From Seminavis robusta (lineage: Eukaryota > Bacillariophyta > Bacillariophyceae > Naviculales > Naviculaceae), in NCBI GenBank assembly GCA_903772945.1, contig CAICTM010001065.1, positions 1 through 32,600 on the forward strand: 32,600 nt of DNA. The letters run 5' to 3'. A program made the translations under genes and the position numbers. The notes below the pieces were generated by a model. It was not told the DNA's origin, did no database searches, and was given only the letters and a program-made list of their open reading frames with translations. Below are positions 8,758 to 19,000 of the stretch, piece by piece. The number at the start of each line of letters is the position of its first letter. Positions within the stretch are counted from its first letter, which is position 1.

Positions 8758-10995
8758 TTATAGTCTGGCAAGCCACTCCATGGGTTCTCCTCTCCCATAG
8801 CAATCATCGCTGGCTTGGAAATTACCTATAATTCTCCCACGGAAATCTTTGTCCTTGCACCACCGAAGTTTGGAGAAGACTCCTGCAATGTCATATTCAG
8901 CTCTGCCTCGCCCTGTAGCCGAATGAGGTTTCATACTGTCCAACCCATTTCTTTGTAGTTTCTTCTCAATTCTTCGATGATAGCCCACATTCAAAAAGTG
9001 TGTGTTCACAAGCAGGGCCTCAGCACCATCAACCTGGGGAATTGTTGTATGAAGTGCCCACCATGCATCAATGGAAGCAACCTCATCGATGGTGGCGGTG
9101 TCAAACCTCCACGCTCGTGTCACAGGATCATCATGGACATCATTATACTGTGCAAACATGGTCTGGTCCGTATCAAGACGCCCCAAAGCTGTTCGAGCAA
9201 CCGTGTCAAAGGGAGTGTCATGGGGATGAACCCAAGACTTTGGGTTGCTGAAAAAAGTTGTTTCCCGATAGTCCACACCCAGTTCTTCCACTGATTCGAG
9301 ATCCAATATAGACCATAGAAAATGAATACCCCGCTCTGCTGGCACGGGTGGCAGAATCCAAATGCGACCAGTTCGGCGTGCCAGTGCCACTAGTGCGGCC
9401 ACTGTCCAAAACAGGTTTTCGAAAAACCCGAATATGCCACCGTCACTCGCATCAAACTCCCAATTCATGACAGTGGAATATCCATTCAAAATGTGCCCAT
9501 CCATCATTAAGTATCTCCTGGCTCTACCTTGGCGATGATAGTATCCCGCTGCGGTTCCTGCCTGGATGGCACCCGGTGGTCCCTCGAATCCATACCAGGC
9601 TCCCATTTCTTTGGCCAGAATTTTCTTGCCGTGTGGGCTTTTGAGTGGAGCATCTCGTAGTGGATGAATGGCGATGGCCATTTGGGATGTGTATGGCCGT
9701 TCCGCAGCCGCAATTTCATGAGAACTGAAAAATCCATGCTTGACGGGATGTTCAAACTTGGGAATGTAATCTGGCGGGGCCGGTTTCCATTGATTGCTAT
9801 AGCCAAACTTTTCGCCCATGTTGACCATGTGCAAGATCTGTGCCATGACGAATTGATCATGGGTGTCCGGGCATTCTTGGGCCAGCTGAATGGCCACTTT
9901 GAAGTATTCCTTGGTGGCAGCATTGGCATGGACCAGGTAAACTCCAATATTGACACACTTGGGACAGTACTGATGAGAGGAAAACAAAATATCGTCATGG
10001 AATAGCGCCAGTATGGGCATGGGTGACTGAAGGAACCACACATCCATTTCGTAAAAGAAAAAGTCTTGGTCCATTTCCACCAGTGCCGAGGATACTTCGA
10101 ATTTGGTGTTGGCAACCGAGTGTTTGAGATCCTCTTGTTCTGTATCAATAGTTTTTCGAGGAACAGCACTGGTCCATGCCACGACGGGGTAATTGTAGCG
10201 ACATGCCATTTCCAAGGTTTCGTGATCAATGGCCACCATGAAGAGGGCACCTGGTAATCCCACAATGTTGTCATTCATTTGGAAGAAGCCGTGCATCATG
10301 TCCTTGGCATACTTGTAGTCAGATATGGTAAACGCCAACAGATTCAGATCATTTTTGCTGGCATCCAGTTGTTTTTTGGCCCCATGAATCAACGAGTGTA
10401 TTTGCTCTTTCCAAGACAGATCCTGTGCCGACTGGAGGCATTTTTGCAGCTCCGACTCGGAGACCTGTTCCTTGTAGGTGTATTCCACGGTCCGTGGTGG
10501 TGGAAATGAGAGTGTTGTATTGATATTGGCCAGTTCCTGCTGCCATTCCACAGGGATTTTGTCCATTTGTTCCCACTTAAACAAATGTTCGTAGTTGTAC
10601 TTCCTGGTGTAGGGAAATGGATACGCTTCGTACACACCGGACTTTTGCTGGGTAGTGACACAGTGAAAGTCCCAGATGGAACAATCCATGGCAATACGCC
10701 AGTCGGGGAGTTTCTTCTTCTTTACTATTTTTCCACTACTGGTGTCATTCTGGACTGATCGTTGTAGCGCAGATGAGGAAGCATCATTAGTATTATGACT
10801 AGTAGATTCCTGATGGTGATTTTGGTAGTTTTGCTGCAGATTTCTCAGGTTAGTCTGCTGCATAAAGATGACCACCATGGCCAAGCCCAGCAAGAGCAGC
10901 AGACCATAGAACGCTTTCTTGTCATGACCAACTCCTTTGTTCCGACTGCTGCTATTGCTTCCAGCAGCAGTATTGGGGTGTTGAGAGGCAACCAT
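8758..10995 (-). CDS. XEG113/GT77-like type II membrane glycosyltransferase (intact copy)
   Basis: The 745-residue protein has a short cytosolic N-terminus and one signal-anchor helix (about residues 28-45, YGLLLLLGLAMVVIF). A Ser/Asn/His-rich stem follows, then a luminal catalytic region, the layout of a Golgi type II glycosyltransferase. Residues about 210-430 look like the nucleotide-diphospho-sugar transferase fold (PF03407). They include a stretch ending FFFYEMDVWFLQSPMP (EMDVW at 316-320, in place of the usual DxD), then NIGVYLV and DQFVMAQI. The C-terminal part (about 500-745) has ALARRTGRIWILPPV and a YRETTFFSNPKSW segment, resembling the second half of plant XEG113 arabinosyltransferases. 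Donor and acceptor are unknown; a role in protein or cell-wall glycan arabinosylation is inference. A near-identical inverted copy lies at 24682-26999. It diverges from the gene at 11516 across 520 bp. Confidence 0.85.
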   Translation of the reverse strand: MVASQHPNTAAGSNSSSRNKGVGHDKKAFYGLLLLLGLAMVVIFMQQTNLRNLQQNYQNHHQESTSHNTNDASSSALQRSVQNDTSSGKIVKKKKLPDWRIAMDCSIWDFHCVTTQQKSGVYEAYPFPYTRKYNYEHLFKWEQMDKIPVEWQQELANINTTLSFPPPRTVEYTYKEQVSESELQKCLQSAQDLSWKEQIHSLIHGAKKQLDASKNDLNLLAFTISDYKYAKDMMHGFFQMNDNIVGLPGALFMVAIDHETLEMACRYNYPVVAWTSAVPRKTIDTEQEDLKHSVANTKFEVSSALVEMDQDFFFYEMDVWFLQSPMPILALFHDDILFSSHQYCPKCVNIGVYLVHANAATKEYFKVAIQLAQECPDTHDQFVMAQILHMVNMGEKFGYSNQWKPAPPDYIPKFEHPVKHGFFSSHEIAAAERPYTSQMAIAIHPLRDAPLKSPHGKKILAKEMGAWYGFEGPPGAIQAGTAAGYYHRQGRARRYLMMDGHILNGYSTVMNWEFDASDGGIFGFFENLFWTVAALVALARRTGRIWILPPVPAERGIHFLWSILDLESVEELGVDYRETTFFSNPKSWVHPHDTPFDTVARTALGRLDTDQTMFAQYNDVHDDPVTRAWRFDTATIDEVASIDAWWALHTTIPQVDGAEALLVNTHFLNVGYHRRIEKKLQRNGLDSMKPHSATGRGRAEYDIAGVFSKLRWCKDKDFRGRIIGNFQASDDCYGRGEPMEWLARL

Positions 10996-11515
10996 GGTAC
11001 ACGAGAAAATAATGAAGGTACTGGCATGGACCTTGCTTCATTGTGGCGTTGCTGCGGCCACTGGCTGCAACCAGCCGCCATGCATCTTTTGCGTCAGCTT
11101 CGGTCGTTCTCTCGAGCCAAAAAGGTGAACCTCAAATTGCATAACCCCAACCCTTTTAAAAAGCTTTTGTATATTTGTCACTGCCCCTCTGTTCCCCTTG
11201 CATCTTGGTAAGGTCGTAAATGTTTCATGCATTCATTAAATCCCTTGAGTTCAAGAAGAATAAGTGACAGTCATTTGTTGATGTGTCATTCGGCAGAGGC
11301 GTCAATGGTTGCTTTCCCGTGACATACTTTTGGCAACTGCTCGATGGTTTGATTGCTGCTTTCTATTGCTCGAGCACAACTGATCGAGGGCAATGGCCAA
11401 ATGCTGCGGCCCAACCGTTGCTTGCTCATTCAATTCAATTCAATTCCACTTGCTCTTTGTTGTGTACAATAGGTACAATAGTTGAACCCATACATACATA
11501 GTTGACTAGCAAAGC
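10996..11515. promoter_or_regulatory. divergent intergenic region
   Basis: This 520-bp spacer separates two genes transcribed away from each other, so it should hold both promoters. It contains a short ATTCA repeat (about 11428-11446), a doubled TACAATAG (11464-11480) and a CATA run just before the downstream gene. Homology with arm B ends at the glycosyltransferase start, so the two glycosyltransferase copies have unrelated upstream DNA. No TATA box stands out. Confidence 0.4.
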
Positions 11516-14488
11516 ATGACATGTTTGCAATCCTCTGAACTAATGGATCCGTCATTACAATTATTTTCCGAATCCGCCACCAGCCACAACAGCACGAGCA
11601 GTCTTCATGACAGCGATGCTCGGTTCGGCAAGGCCATTTTGGCCGTCCACAGTGGTGGCAACAATCGACGGTCTGGTTTTTTAGAAGCGGATCTCTCCAA
11701 CAATTCCTTTTCCGAGGACGGTGGAACCAGTGGCATGGATGCGTCGGGATCGTCCGCTTACACGGACGGAGACGACTTTACCGCCGCCAGTCATGAACAA
11801 GGAGATGGCTCGGATTATTTCAGTGAATCCGCGACGGAATCGTTGGAAGCGTCCGTGGCAGCCGCCTCGTCGTCCAAGTTACTAGCGAGTCATCCGGTCA
11901 AACATTCCAAGAAAAAAGTCAAACGAAAAAAGGTTCGCGCCAAACAAGGAAGCGGCCTGACAAAAGCAGGAACGGAAGACGGAGAGGATGCGCCCAACAA
12001 CAAGACGACCAAGACGAGCTCCAAAGGAGCCACTAGTAAACAGACGGTCAAACGAGTCAAGAAGAGAGCATCCAGTAAAAAGAAAGGCGAAAACAAACCG
12101 TCCGACTACGAATGGTGGCATACGAGCACCATCAATGCCGGTTCTACCATGGAAGACTTTTCCGCCTACTCCAATACCGAAGGCGAGACGGACAATGAGC
12201 ATGCCACGGCACGACGAGCCGCTCGACGGAAAAAGAAACCTCCTGTAGAAAGTCAAGAAGAACAACGACCCAAAAGTCGCAGTCCCAGTCGGACTCGAAA
12301 TGACGAACCACAAGACGTTGAAACAACACAAAAGTCAAAACGAAAAAGCCGCGTCGTCAAGAAAAAGTCGGGGGATTCGACTAGCACAGGCAAAAAGGCA
12401 CCGCGTGTCTCTTCCAAGAAAAAAGCAAATAATGAGGAGGATCTTCCCGCTCATTCCTTTGGAGAAGACACTTACACACGCAATCAACTTGATGACGATG
12501 ACTCGATTGCCATGGAATCGCTCTTTGATATCAGTCGTCAAAACATGCTACTCGGGCAAGAACCACAATCTGCAACCTCCGTTGAAAAAGAGGCTTCTTT
12601 GGATCTGGCCAAACACACACCCGCTCTTTTACCACCCAACAATAACAACACTACAAAAAAGAACCATAAGAATCGAGCCATGATGGATGCTCTCACCAAG
12701 GGAAACAACATGTCCGTGTCGACACTGCAAACCACCGTCAGCTTGGATGTCACCAGGACTACTACTAGTACAACGACGACCAAAAAATTGCAGCAGCGTC
12801 GAAAGACCATTGATAACACGGTTTCCAAACCCACCACCACTGCCACCAAAAAGCCAAAACCACGACGAATCAAAAGTCACGATACAACTCCGGCCCTCCC
12901 CAACACCAAAACAGATCCTACAACCACAAAAGCCAACAACAATAAACCCATTCGAAGGACCAAAAGTTACGGCGACGATGGTCCTCGATTGCAAACCAGA
13001 ATACCCAGCAAAACGAGAAGACCTCCCAAAAAGAAACAACCGCGATCGCAAAGTCTCAATCACTTGGCAGGTGTCACCACCAACAACACAAACAATACTA
13101 CCAGTACAAGTCGAAACAACAATATTCGACGACGACGTCTCCATGCATCGGAAACATCGCCCACTGGAAATAGCAAAATGAGTCTCAGTGTCAGTGGCGC
13201 TGGCAATATGTTGATGAATGATACATCGGCCACCAGCAATGCCATGACCGTACAAAGTATGCCACTGTTGCATGTCCGACGGGGCTCTACAGGAATGCCC
13301 CACAAGGCCAAGTCGCATCACGAATCCATTTCCAAATTGCAAATGAGTTCCACTCTTGGCACTACGACGCGCAATACTAGCAATAATAAGAAAGGAGTGA
13401 ACAACAAACGAGCCAGTTCCAAAGATCGGAAAAAGAAACCCCTCAAACGAAAGGAATCACAACAGCAACAAAAATCAGGAGGCGAAAAAGTAACATCATC
13501 ATTGGAAGAAGACGATAGCATTCGATCCATGGAAGGCATGTTGTTGTCGGGACATATTGCCAAAGAGTCGCAAGGGCGCAGTGCGGACGAATTTTCCAAA
13601 TCCGAAGCATCGACCATCATTTCCACATCGACGGGGGCGTCCGGACGAGTCTCGGCGGGAAGTACTAGTAGTACCAATAAACGAACCAGCCTTCGCAACA
13701 AATCCAGCAATCTACGAGCCAGTGGCAATCTACGAGCCAGTAATACGGGATCGTCGCATCACGATACCATGATTCATGCCTATTTTGGTAGCAGAGACAA
13801 CGAAGGAGGAGGAACCACGGATACCGAAAAAGGAGGACCCAGTGGATCGTTTTCGGATAGTATGGAAGGGTCATTGTTGTCGGATTATTCCAGTGACGGT
13901 GAGCGGTGTCGATCGGGGGAACTCGCCCGCAGCATGACGATCAGTCCCTTTTCGGCACATGCGGCCCATGTGACGTCCCACACAAAGGCATCCTCGTCCA
14001 TGTTGACCACGGAACACACCAGTTCACCCTTGATTCCGGATTCAGATGATGATGAAAGCGTCTCGTTTCATGTCCCACAACCCATTTCGTCGGAAGTCAA
14101 GGATGCACCACCCACGCCAGTGGCAGACACCAAAGCATCCGTGCCTCCAGCTGTAGACACTTCTTCTACCCCTGCGGCGGATACAACAGAGCAAGAACAG
14201 GCCAAGGCCAAGGAGGTGGTCAAAAAGGAGCCACCACCGGCCGAAGAGAAAGAATCCGCCAAGAATGAAGTCGGCGTCCAAGGTCCCGTGAATGTCATCA
14301 TGGGACCCGTCCTGGACGCCAACAAGAAGGAAGTTTCCAAAACAAAACCGGTTCCAAAGCTGGACGATCTGGATGATGACGATCCAGTTCCACCCCGTCC
14401 ATCGCAGATTGTGGCCAAACCAACAACACCAAAGCCATCCTTGTGGGAAACACTGTGTTGTCGTAGCGCCAGTGCAGTGGCGCAATAA
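11516..14488 (+). CDS. Ser/Lys/Thr-rich intrinsically disordered protein, function unknown
   Basis: The 990 residues form one uninterrupted frame with no recognised domain. The composition (runs of KKK, SS, NNN, TTT) predicts disorder throughout. Basic segments (about residues 130-200, 235-320 and 420-540) alternate with acidic or serine-rich ones. A motif like DSIRSMEGMLLSGH recurs as DSMEGSLLSDYS and DDDSIAMESLFDIS. NLRASGNLRASN is a local duplication. Basic kinase-site-like words occur (RRIKSHD, RRTKSYGDD). The C-terminus ends SLWETLCCRSASAVAQ, an amphipathic tail with a Cys pair that could be S-acylated; that is inference. An alternative start is Met10 at 11543. It resembles in style, but does not clearly align with, the protein at 19001-22066. 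Confidence 0.8.
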   Translation: MTCLQSSELMDPSLQLFSESATSHNSTSSLHDSDARFGKAILAVHSGGNNRRSGFLEADLSNNSFSEDGGTSGMDASGSSAYTDGDDFTAASHEQGDGSDYFSESATESLEASVAAASSSKLLASHPVKHSKKKVKRKKVRAKQGSGLTKAGTEDGEDAPNNKTTKTSSKGATSKQTVKRVKKRASSKKKGENKPSDYEWWHTSTINAGSTMEDFSAYSNTEGETDNEHATARRAARRKKKPPVESQEEQRPKSRSPSRTRNDEPQDVETTQKSKRKSRVVKKKSGDSTSTGKKAPRVSSKKKANNEEDLPAHSFGEDTYTRNQLDDDDSIAMESLFDISRQNMLLGQEPQSATSVEKEASLDLAKHTPALLPPNNNNTTKKNHKNRAMMDALTKGNNMSVSTLQTTVSLDVTRTTTSTTTTKKLQQRRKTIDNTVSKPTTTATKKPKPRRIKSHDTTPALPNTKTDPTTTKANNNKPIRRTKSYGDDGPRLQTRIPSKTRRPPKKKQPRSQSLNHLAGVTTNNTNNTTSTSRNNNIRRRRLHASETSPTGNSKMSLSVSGAGNMLMNDTSATSNAMTVQSMPLLHVRRGSTGMPHKAKSHHESISKLQMSSTLGTTTRNTSNNKKGVNNKRASSKDRKKKPLKRKESQQQQKSGGEKVTSSLEEDDSIRSMEGMLLSGHIAKESQGRSADEFSKSEASTIISTSTGASGRVSAGSTSSTNKRTSLRNKSSNLRASGNLRASNTGSSHHDTMIHAYFGSRDNEGGGTTDTEKGGPSGSFSDSMEGSLLSDYSSDGERCRSGELARSMTISPFSAHAAHVTSHTKASSSMLTTEHTSSPLIPDSDDDESVSFHVPQPISSEVKDAPPTPVADTKASVPPAVDTSSTPAADTTEQEQAKAKEVVKKEPPPAEEKESAKNEVGVQGPVNVIMGPVLDANKKEVSKTKPVPKLDDLDDDDPVPPRPSQIVAKPTTPKPSLWETLCCRSASAVAQ

Positions 14489-15363
14489 AATAGTTCTTGC
14501 AACTGCCATTCACTTCGTTCTGTGCTGTAGTGTGCTGATACTGCTGTACGGTGCCGTGCGCGCTGTGGTCGAGTCTCCAAGTCTCCAACTGCTTGCTTTC
14601 GGGGACTACCCGACATGCACGGCACAGGGGTGCGTATCCCAAAAAGTCAAGCACTTGGCCGTCTCATTGGTCTCCAGTTTGGACCCCCTGAGGATCCGAG
14701 GTATTTGTCCCGAATTTCGCCTTCTCTTCTCTCGAGCTTGGAGGGAGTTTTACTTCGTACCGTACGAGTAGCGAACAATTCAATACTCTACTTACGTCCT
14801 TCATCTGTATAAGTTGAATCCAGTTGTGCCTGCGGCTGTACATGCAAGCAACCTATCAGATAACAAACTGTAGCAAAGTGGTTTCCACGGTGTCATCCAC
14901 GCATTACAACCACGGTCAATTGAAGCGGTACCAGTACCATAGATTGTGGCTTTGAGTGACCACCGTTCACTGGTGCCGTACAGTTCCCTTGTTCCCTTTG
15001 GAGCCATGAGCGACCAAACAGTGCATCCGTACCGGTAGATACGTTCTTCAGCTGACCTCCAAAGTTCCGAACCTCAAGACTGCTTTGAAGTCAGAAATTG
15101 GATCAGTAGATGCGGTAAAACAAAGAAAGTTGTGTTTAAACATTTACTATTGCTGCAGCACAATTATTACCTCAATTACCGGAATGGAAGAAAGATCAAT
15201 CAATCGCGCGGCCTTCTTTGTGCTTGAAGGGGCAAATCCTGTCCTTTTCCATGCCAGCCATTTTTCTGCCATTCGCGTAAGGCTATCTGTTCGGTGCATA
15301 GAAGAAGGTTGCAGCAAAGGGAGGTCCGATCAAATTTATTTTATAGTGCATCACCATCTAACC
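14489..15363. promoter_or_regulatory. intergenic region with GTAC-rich motifs
   Basis: No convincing gene. Several GGTAC/GTACC words occur: around 14756 (CGTACCGTACG), around 14927 (CGGTACCAGTACC) and around 15030 (CCGTACCGG). The frame of the downstream gene remains open back to 15085, but that upstream part lacks coding character. The segment probably holds the terminator of the upstream gene and the promoter and 5' leader of the downstream one. Confidence 0.4.
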
Positions 15364-18059
15364 ATGGGCAGAGCGACAGTAGAATCCAAGGGCACGAAGG
15401 ACGGCAGCAGCAAGGAGAGACCTGTGGAAGCTGGACTTAGCGAAAATCCACAGGCTCGCGCAGATTGGGAAGCAAAGCGAGGGTCCTCCTCCCCCTCGTC
15501 GAAAAAGACGGGCAACGCAACCGTACCTGGAGCCGTTTCCTCCACTGGAGGCAGACCCAGCAATTCCAAACGCGGACTCCGACGGGCGAATACTGGGAGC
15601 GACGACGGCCAACAAGAAGGTCGAGAAGGCCATGCTTCTACCGATTTTTCAGCGGCAAGCAACCGATCCATCGCATCCAAACATGGACTTCGACGGCGAA
15701 ACGATGTCGCTCTTACGAGTAACAAAGGTCAAGAAGAGGATCGGCCATATTCCACAGTTTCTACAACGGAAACCAGCCATAACAAGTCCAGTGCTGGAAC
15801 ACTGATGAGCAAAACGGAGTTTGTAGCCATGCCGGAGAATGCGGCTGACGTGGTTGACGACCCCACAGCAATGATGGACCCCGAGGGAGCACCGGACCAC
15901 CGTCCATCCAAGAGTGAAATTTTGTTTGATAACAAGTCCAGTGCTGGAACACTGATGAGCACCACCGAATTTGTAGACATGCCGGAGAACGAAGCTAACG
16001 CGGGTGACAACCCCACAACAATGGACCTTGAGTCGGCAAGATTCCACCGTCCATCCAAGAGCGAGTTTCTGATTGAAGCTACTCTTGTTCCGGATGACCC
16101 TGTCACTCCCCAACAGGAGCCCAGCCCAGAGCTTGCCAAAGTGGTGGAGGCAGAGCAACTGTACTTTGGATTTTCGAAACGACAACTTCTCTTTCTGGGG
16201 GGCTGCCTGGTTTTGATTGCTGTCGTTGTGGTGATCGTGGCTGTTACCCTTGGTTCTGGTGGTGGTGATGGTGAAGAACAATTTTCCTCCACCAGTCCTA
16301 CGAATTCCACCCCAAGTCCCACAGCAACACCGCTGCCTACTTTGGAACGGATCCAAGAACGGGGAGAAGTGATCTGTGGAATCTGGGATGAAGCCAAAAT
16401 TCTCGCCGTAATGGGTGGTGTCTTTCAAGAGCAAGAAGATCAAATTGATATAGCTCTCTGCCGTGCTCTCGCGGCGGCTGTACTGGGCAATGGCAGTGCC
16501 TATCGAGTGGTAGAGGTAACCCAGGATATCAATTTTGAAGCACTGGCCAACAGAAGCATTGATGTCCTGGTATCCCATGTGGAAACCTCCATGCAAGCAG
16601 ATATCTATGAGACAGAGAAAGGAAAGATTGAAGAAGGGTTCACTTTCTCTGTCCCTTTTGGCTACATTGGTATTTTCTGGGGTGGTCTCGAGCATTATGT
16701 GCAGTGCACAGAGGACAACTACAACACTCGTGGCAACTGCAGCGATCTCAGGATTTGCATGAATCAAGATTCCGAGTGGACGGACATTGTGGCCGAGAGC
16801 ATTCCAGAAAGCTATATTGCGAAAGAGGACAATGTTACAGAAATTCTCAATGGCTTCAAGAGAGGAGATTGCAATGTGTTTGCTGTTGAAGGCACTGGCC
16901 TCACAGAGTTTCTGTTGGGTCTCTTTGGATATCGGGGAGAGTACTATCGTGGTACCAAGCCATTTTTCAAGGAGCCAGCAACAATGGCAACCCTGGATGG
17001 TGATCCCGAGTGGTCAGATTTTGTCAACATCATTCTGATGGGCTTGTTTGCAGCGGAGCAAAATAACATTACACGCTCCAATGCAGCTGAAATGTTGGGC
17101 GCAGATGTGTTGGGTGAGGAACTGGAGCGTGCTGTCAAGGAAGTGTCCAACTTTGGGGATGTCTTTGAACTTGGATGGGTGCCAATTGTCAAAACCAGAG
17201 AAGGCATGAATTTCCTGAACAACGGAAGCACGGGACTGCTTTTCACTCTTCCACTCGGTTTCATCCAGAATGAAGGGCCTGGCCCGGTGGCAGGTGGGAC
17301 ACTGGGGGAGATCCGGGACAGACCAGACGGAAAGCTACGTTGTGGTGTAAGGTTGAACAGGCCAGGATTTGCAGTTCACAACAGTGAGAAGGGACTTCCA
17401 TTCACCGGGTTCGATATTGACATGTGTGCAGCCTTGGCTGCTGGTCTTTCACAAGGCACAGCTGATGCTGTTCTATTTATAGATGTGGAGAATGAAGCCC
17501 AGGGATACCAAATGTTGGATTCAGGGGAAGTTGATGTTTTGGCAGGGTTTACATGGAACATCCAGAATGACTATCATGAACCCGGAACTGGAGTGGGTTA
17601 TTCCTTCACTTCGCCCTACTTCTACAAGCCTGTGCATGTTGATATCCGCAACAGCAAGTAAGTTCATCATGAGACGAAGGGGATTGGTGTTGTGGCATAG
17701 GCACATCTGACATTCCAGTTGTTCTTCTCCTTCCTAGTGCCACTTTTGATGACAACCTTTGCCTAGTGACAAGACAAGATGATCCACAATTCTCGTCCTT
17801 TGTTTTCTGGACTGTTGCTTCGACCTGGTATGCCGAAGAGAGAGGAGTGACCGATGCAAACTCTAGAGATATGCCAGATGTGAATTTGTTTGGTTTCGAC
17901 TACAGCAGAATGTTTCAAGATTCCGTTTTTGCAGTGGGCAACTATGATCAAATCTATGAAAGGAACTTGGCCTCCATCCTTCCTCGTGGTGGACGCAACA
18001 TGCTCAATTCAGCACGCGAAGCTGGGCCACAACTCTATGTTCCTCCCGGCTACTTTTGA
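15364..18059 (+). CDS. membrane-anchored protein with two tandem AapJ-like (SBP family 3) domains
   Basis: Exons 15364-17657 and 17738-18059 encode 871 residues. Residues 1-270 are disordered and charged. They include a 50-residue tandem repeat (140-189 and 190-238, each beginning NKSSAGTLMS) and a doubled GLRR word. One signal-anchor helix spans about 273-297 (LLFLGGCLVLIAVVVVIVAV). The rest, presumably extracellular or luminal with several N-glycosylation sequons, holds two copies of a bacterial amino-acid-binding fold. They lie at about 325-640 and 645-871, and each ends with the AapJ-type signature (VSNFGDVFE; AVGNYDQIYERN...LYVPP). Domain 2 keeps FTGFDIDMC and a DVLAGFTWN segment; domain 1 has lost these. 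Amino-acid capture or sensing is inference. I chose the ATG at 15364 because the frame back to 15085 looks non-coding. No permease genes lie nearby. Confidence 0.88.
15781..16080 (+). repeat. in-frame 150-bp tandem duplication
   Basis: Two direct copies of about 150 and 144 bp (15781-15930 and 15931-16074) lie in the cytosolic part of the solute-binding-domain protein. Each encodes NKSSAGTLMS(K/T)TEFV(A/D)MPEN, a variable acidic stretch, then HRPSKSE. The copies differ by a small in-frame deletion and several substitutions. They preserve the frame and the serine-rich ends. Confidence 0.85.
17658..17737 (+). other. spliceosomal intron
   Basis: An 80-bp intron with donor GTAAGT and acceptor TTCCTAG after a pyrimidine-rich stretch. 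Splicing joins AA to T (Asn) and restores the reading frame from ...VDIRNS to NATFDDN, continuing the second solute-binding domain. Without removal the frame stops at once (AAG TAA). Confidence 0.88.
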
Positions 18060-19000
18060 GTTAAGTGATAGCTAGCTAATTAGCATAAGCAGTGGTAGCC
18101 AGTTGGAGTAAGTGAGCTAATTCCTAACTGTAAGGCTTCATTTTGCTGACCCTGACAAGACTTCCCAATCAAGTAATCTAGCTAGAAGCATGCCACGTTG
18201 TTGTAAGGCACTCCCTATAGTCGTGCGGCTTGGTAAACTTTCGAGCCGCAAGAGCAACACTCCCAAAGCCAATAGAATACAGTAATATTGCCCGAGATGT
18301 CCATAGCCTTTTGTGTCGGATGACTGGACGCCAATCCATCAAGTAAAAGGCCCCACCGCTATTGCCTCCAGGCTTGGTCACCTAGGAACCGCCACGCAAA
18401 GGCAATGATGCTAATATATGCATATCATAACTCCCATGGCCCTTGTGAAAGCTCATTGAATTATGATTGTCGGATGTTGTGGGTCGTGGACGACGATCCA
18501 CTCTTCTTTCGCTTCCAAAGAAGGCTTCCAAAGAAAAAGGGAAGCTTTGAAACTCCTTGGTCATCTTACTGATGCATGTTAAATCCAAGCTTTCCTACTG
18601 AGACAATTGCTGTGAGAAGTGGAAGCATATTTTGCCAGCTTCTTTAGAAGCCAAGAGAAGGTGCATCAGAAACGGCTTATTGCAAAAAGACTGCACGATT
18701 GCTGCGAATCCTTGACGAGATCGATGGCGAAAAACAACTCGGCCACATGTTCTTCTTGTCCCAGCATCAATCCAGAATAAGCCAAGCCCAACGCGCAATG
18801 CTGCACAACACAACAGAACAGAACACAGCCGACCCACTCTTTGTCTAAGCATCATCTTCCAATACAGCTACGTTAGCTCAATCCATCCATCCATCCACCA
18901 GTTATTAGTTGAGCGCGGCAATCTATCTTGCTACTAGACTATTAATAGCTAGCTAGAGCAGTTGCTGATTTTTTCTTGATATATAAATTTCTGTGCAACA
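18060..19000. other. intergenic, no gene seen
   Basis: AT-rich spacer between two genes on the plus strand. Open frames are short (at most 86 codons) and have no recognised motif. A CATC repeat occurs near 18882-18898. A TATATAAAT word at 18980-18988 is only about 12 bp before the next start codon, too close to act as a TATA box for that ATG. Confidence 0.5.

Larger units (their letters stand above)
3137..10996 (-). repeat. inverted duplication, arm A (interrupted by LTR element)
   Basis: Read on the minus strand this segment matches 24681-27960 on the plus strand. The match covers the glycosyltransferase gene, about 0.9 kb of its 3' flank and a further 150 bp. Similarity by eye is above 90% in the gene and lower outside it. 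Without the 4,570-bp LTR element and its 5-bp target duplication, the arm is about 3,285 bp, against about 3,280 bp for arm B. Homology stops within a few bases of the glycosyltransferase ATG on the inner side and near 3137 on the outer side. The arms flank a 13.7-kb spacer and could mediate its inversion. Confidence 0.9.

Noticed and set aside
9507..10274. 255-codon minus-strand frame overlapping the glycosyltransferase, also open in the other copy
   Set aside because: It is a shifted frame of a conserved gene. It is open in both copies simply because the DNA is nearly identical, and the product is low in complexity (Trp/Pro/Ser-rich).
15085..15363. upstream extension of the solute-binding-domain protein to an earlier ATG
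   Set aside because: The added 93 residues lack the composition of the rest of the tail, and the ATG at 15364 begins the typical charged, disordered N-terminus.
15649..16767. 372-codon minus-strand frame opposite the solute-binding gene
   Set aside because: The sense frame has recognised domains and a fitting intron; the antisense frame has none.
18980..18988. TATATAAAT as TATA box of the 1021-residue gene
   Set aside because: It lies only about 12 bp before the ATG, so a TATA-directed start would fall inside the coding region.
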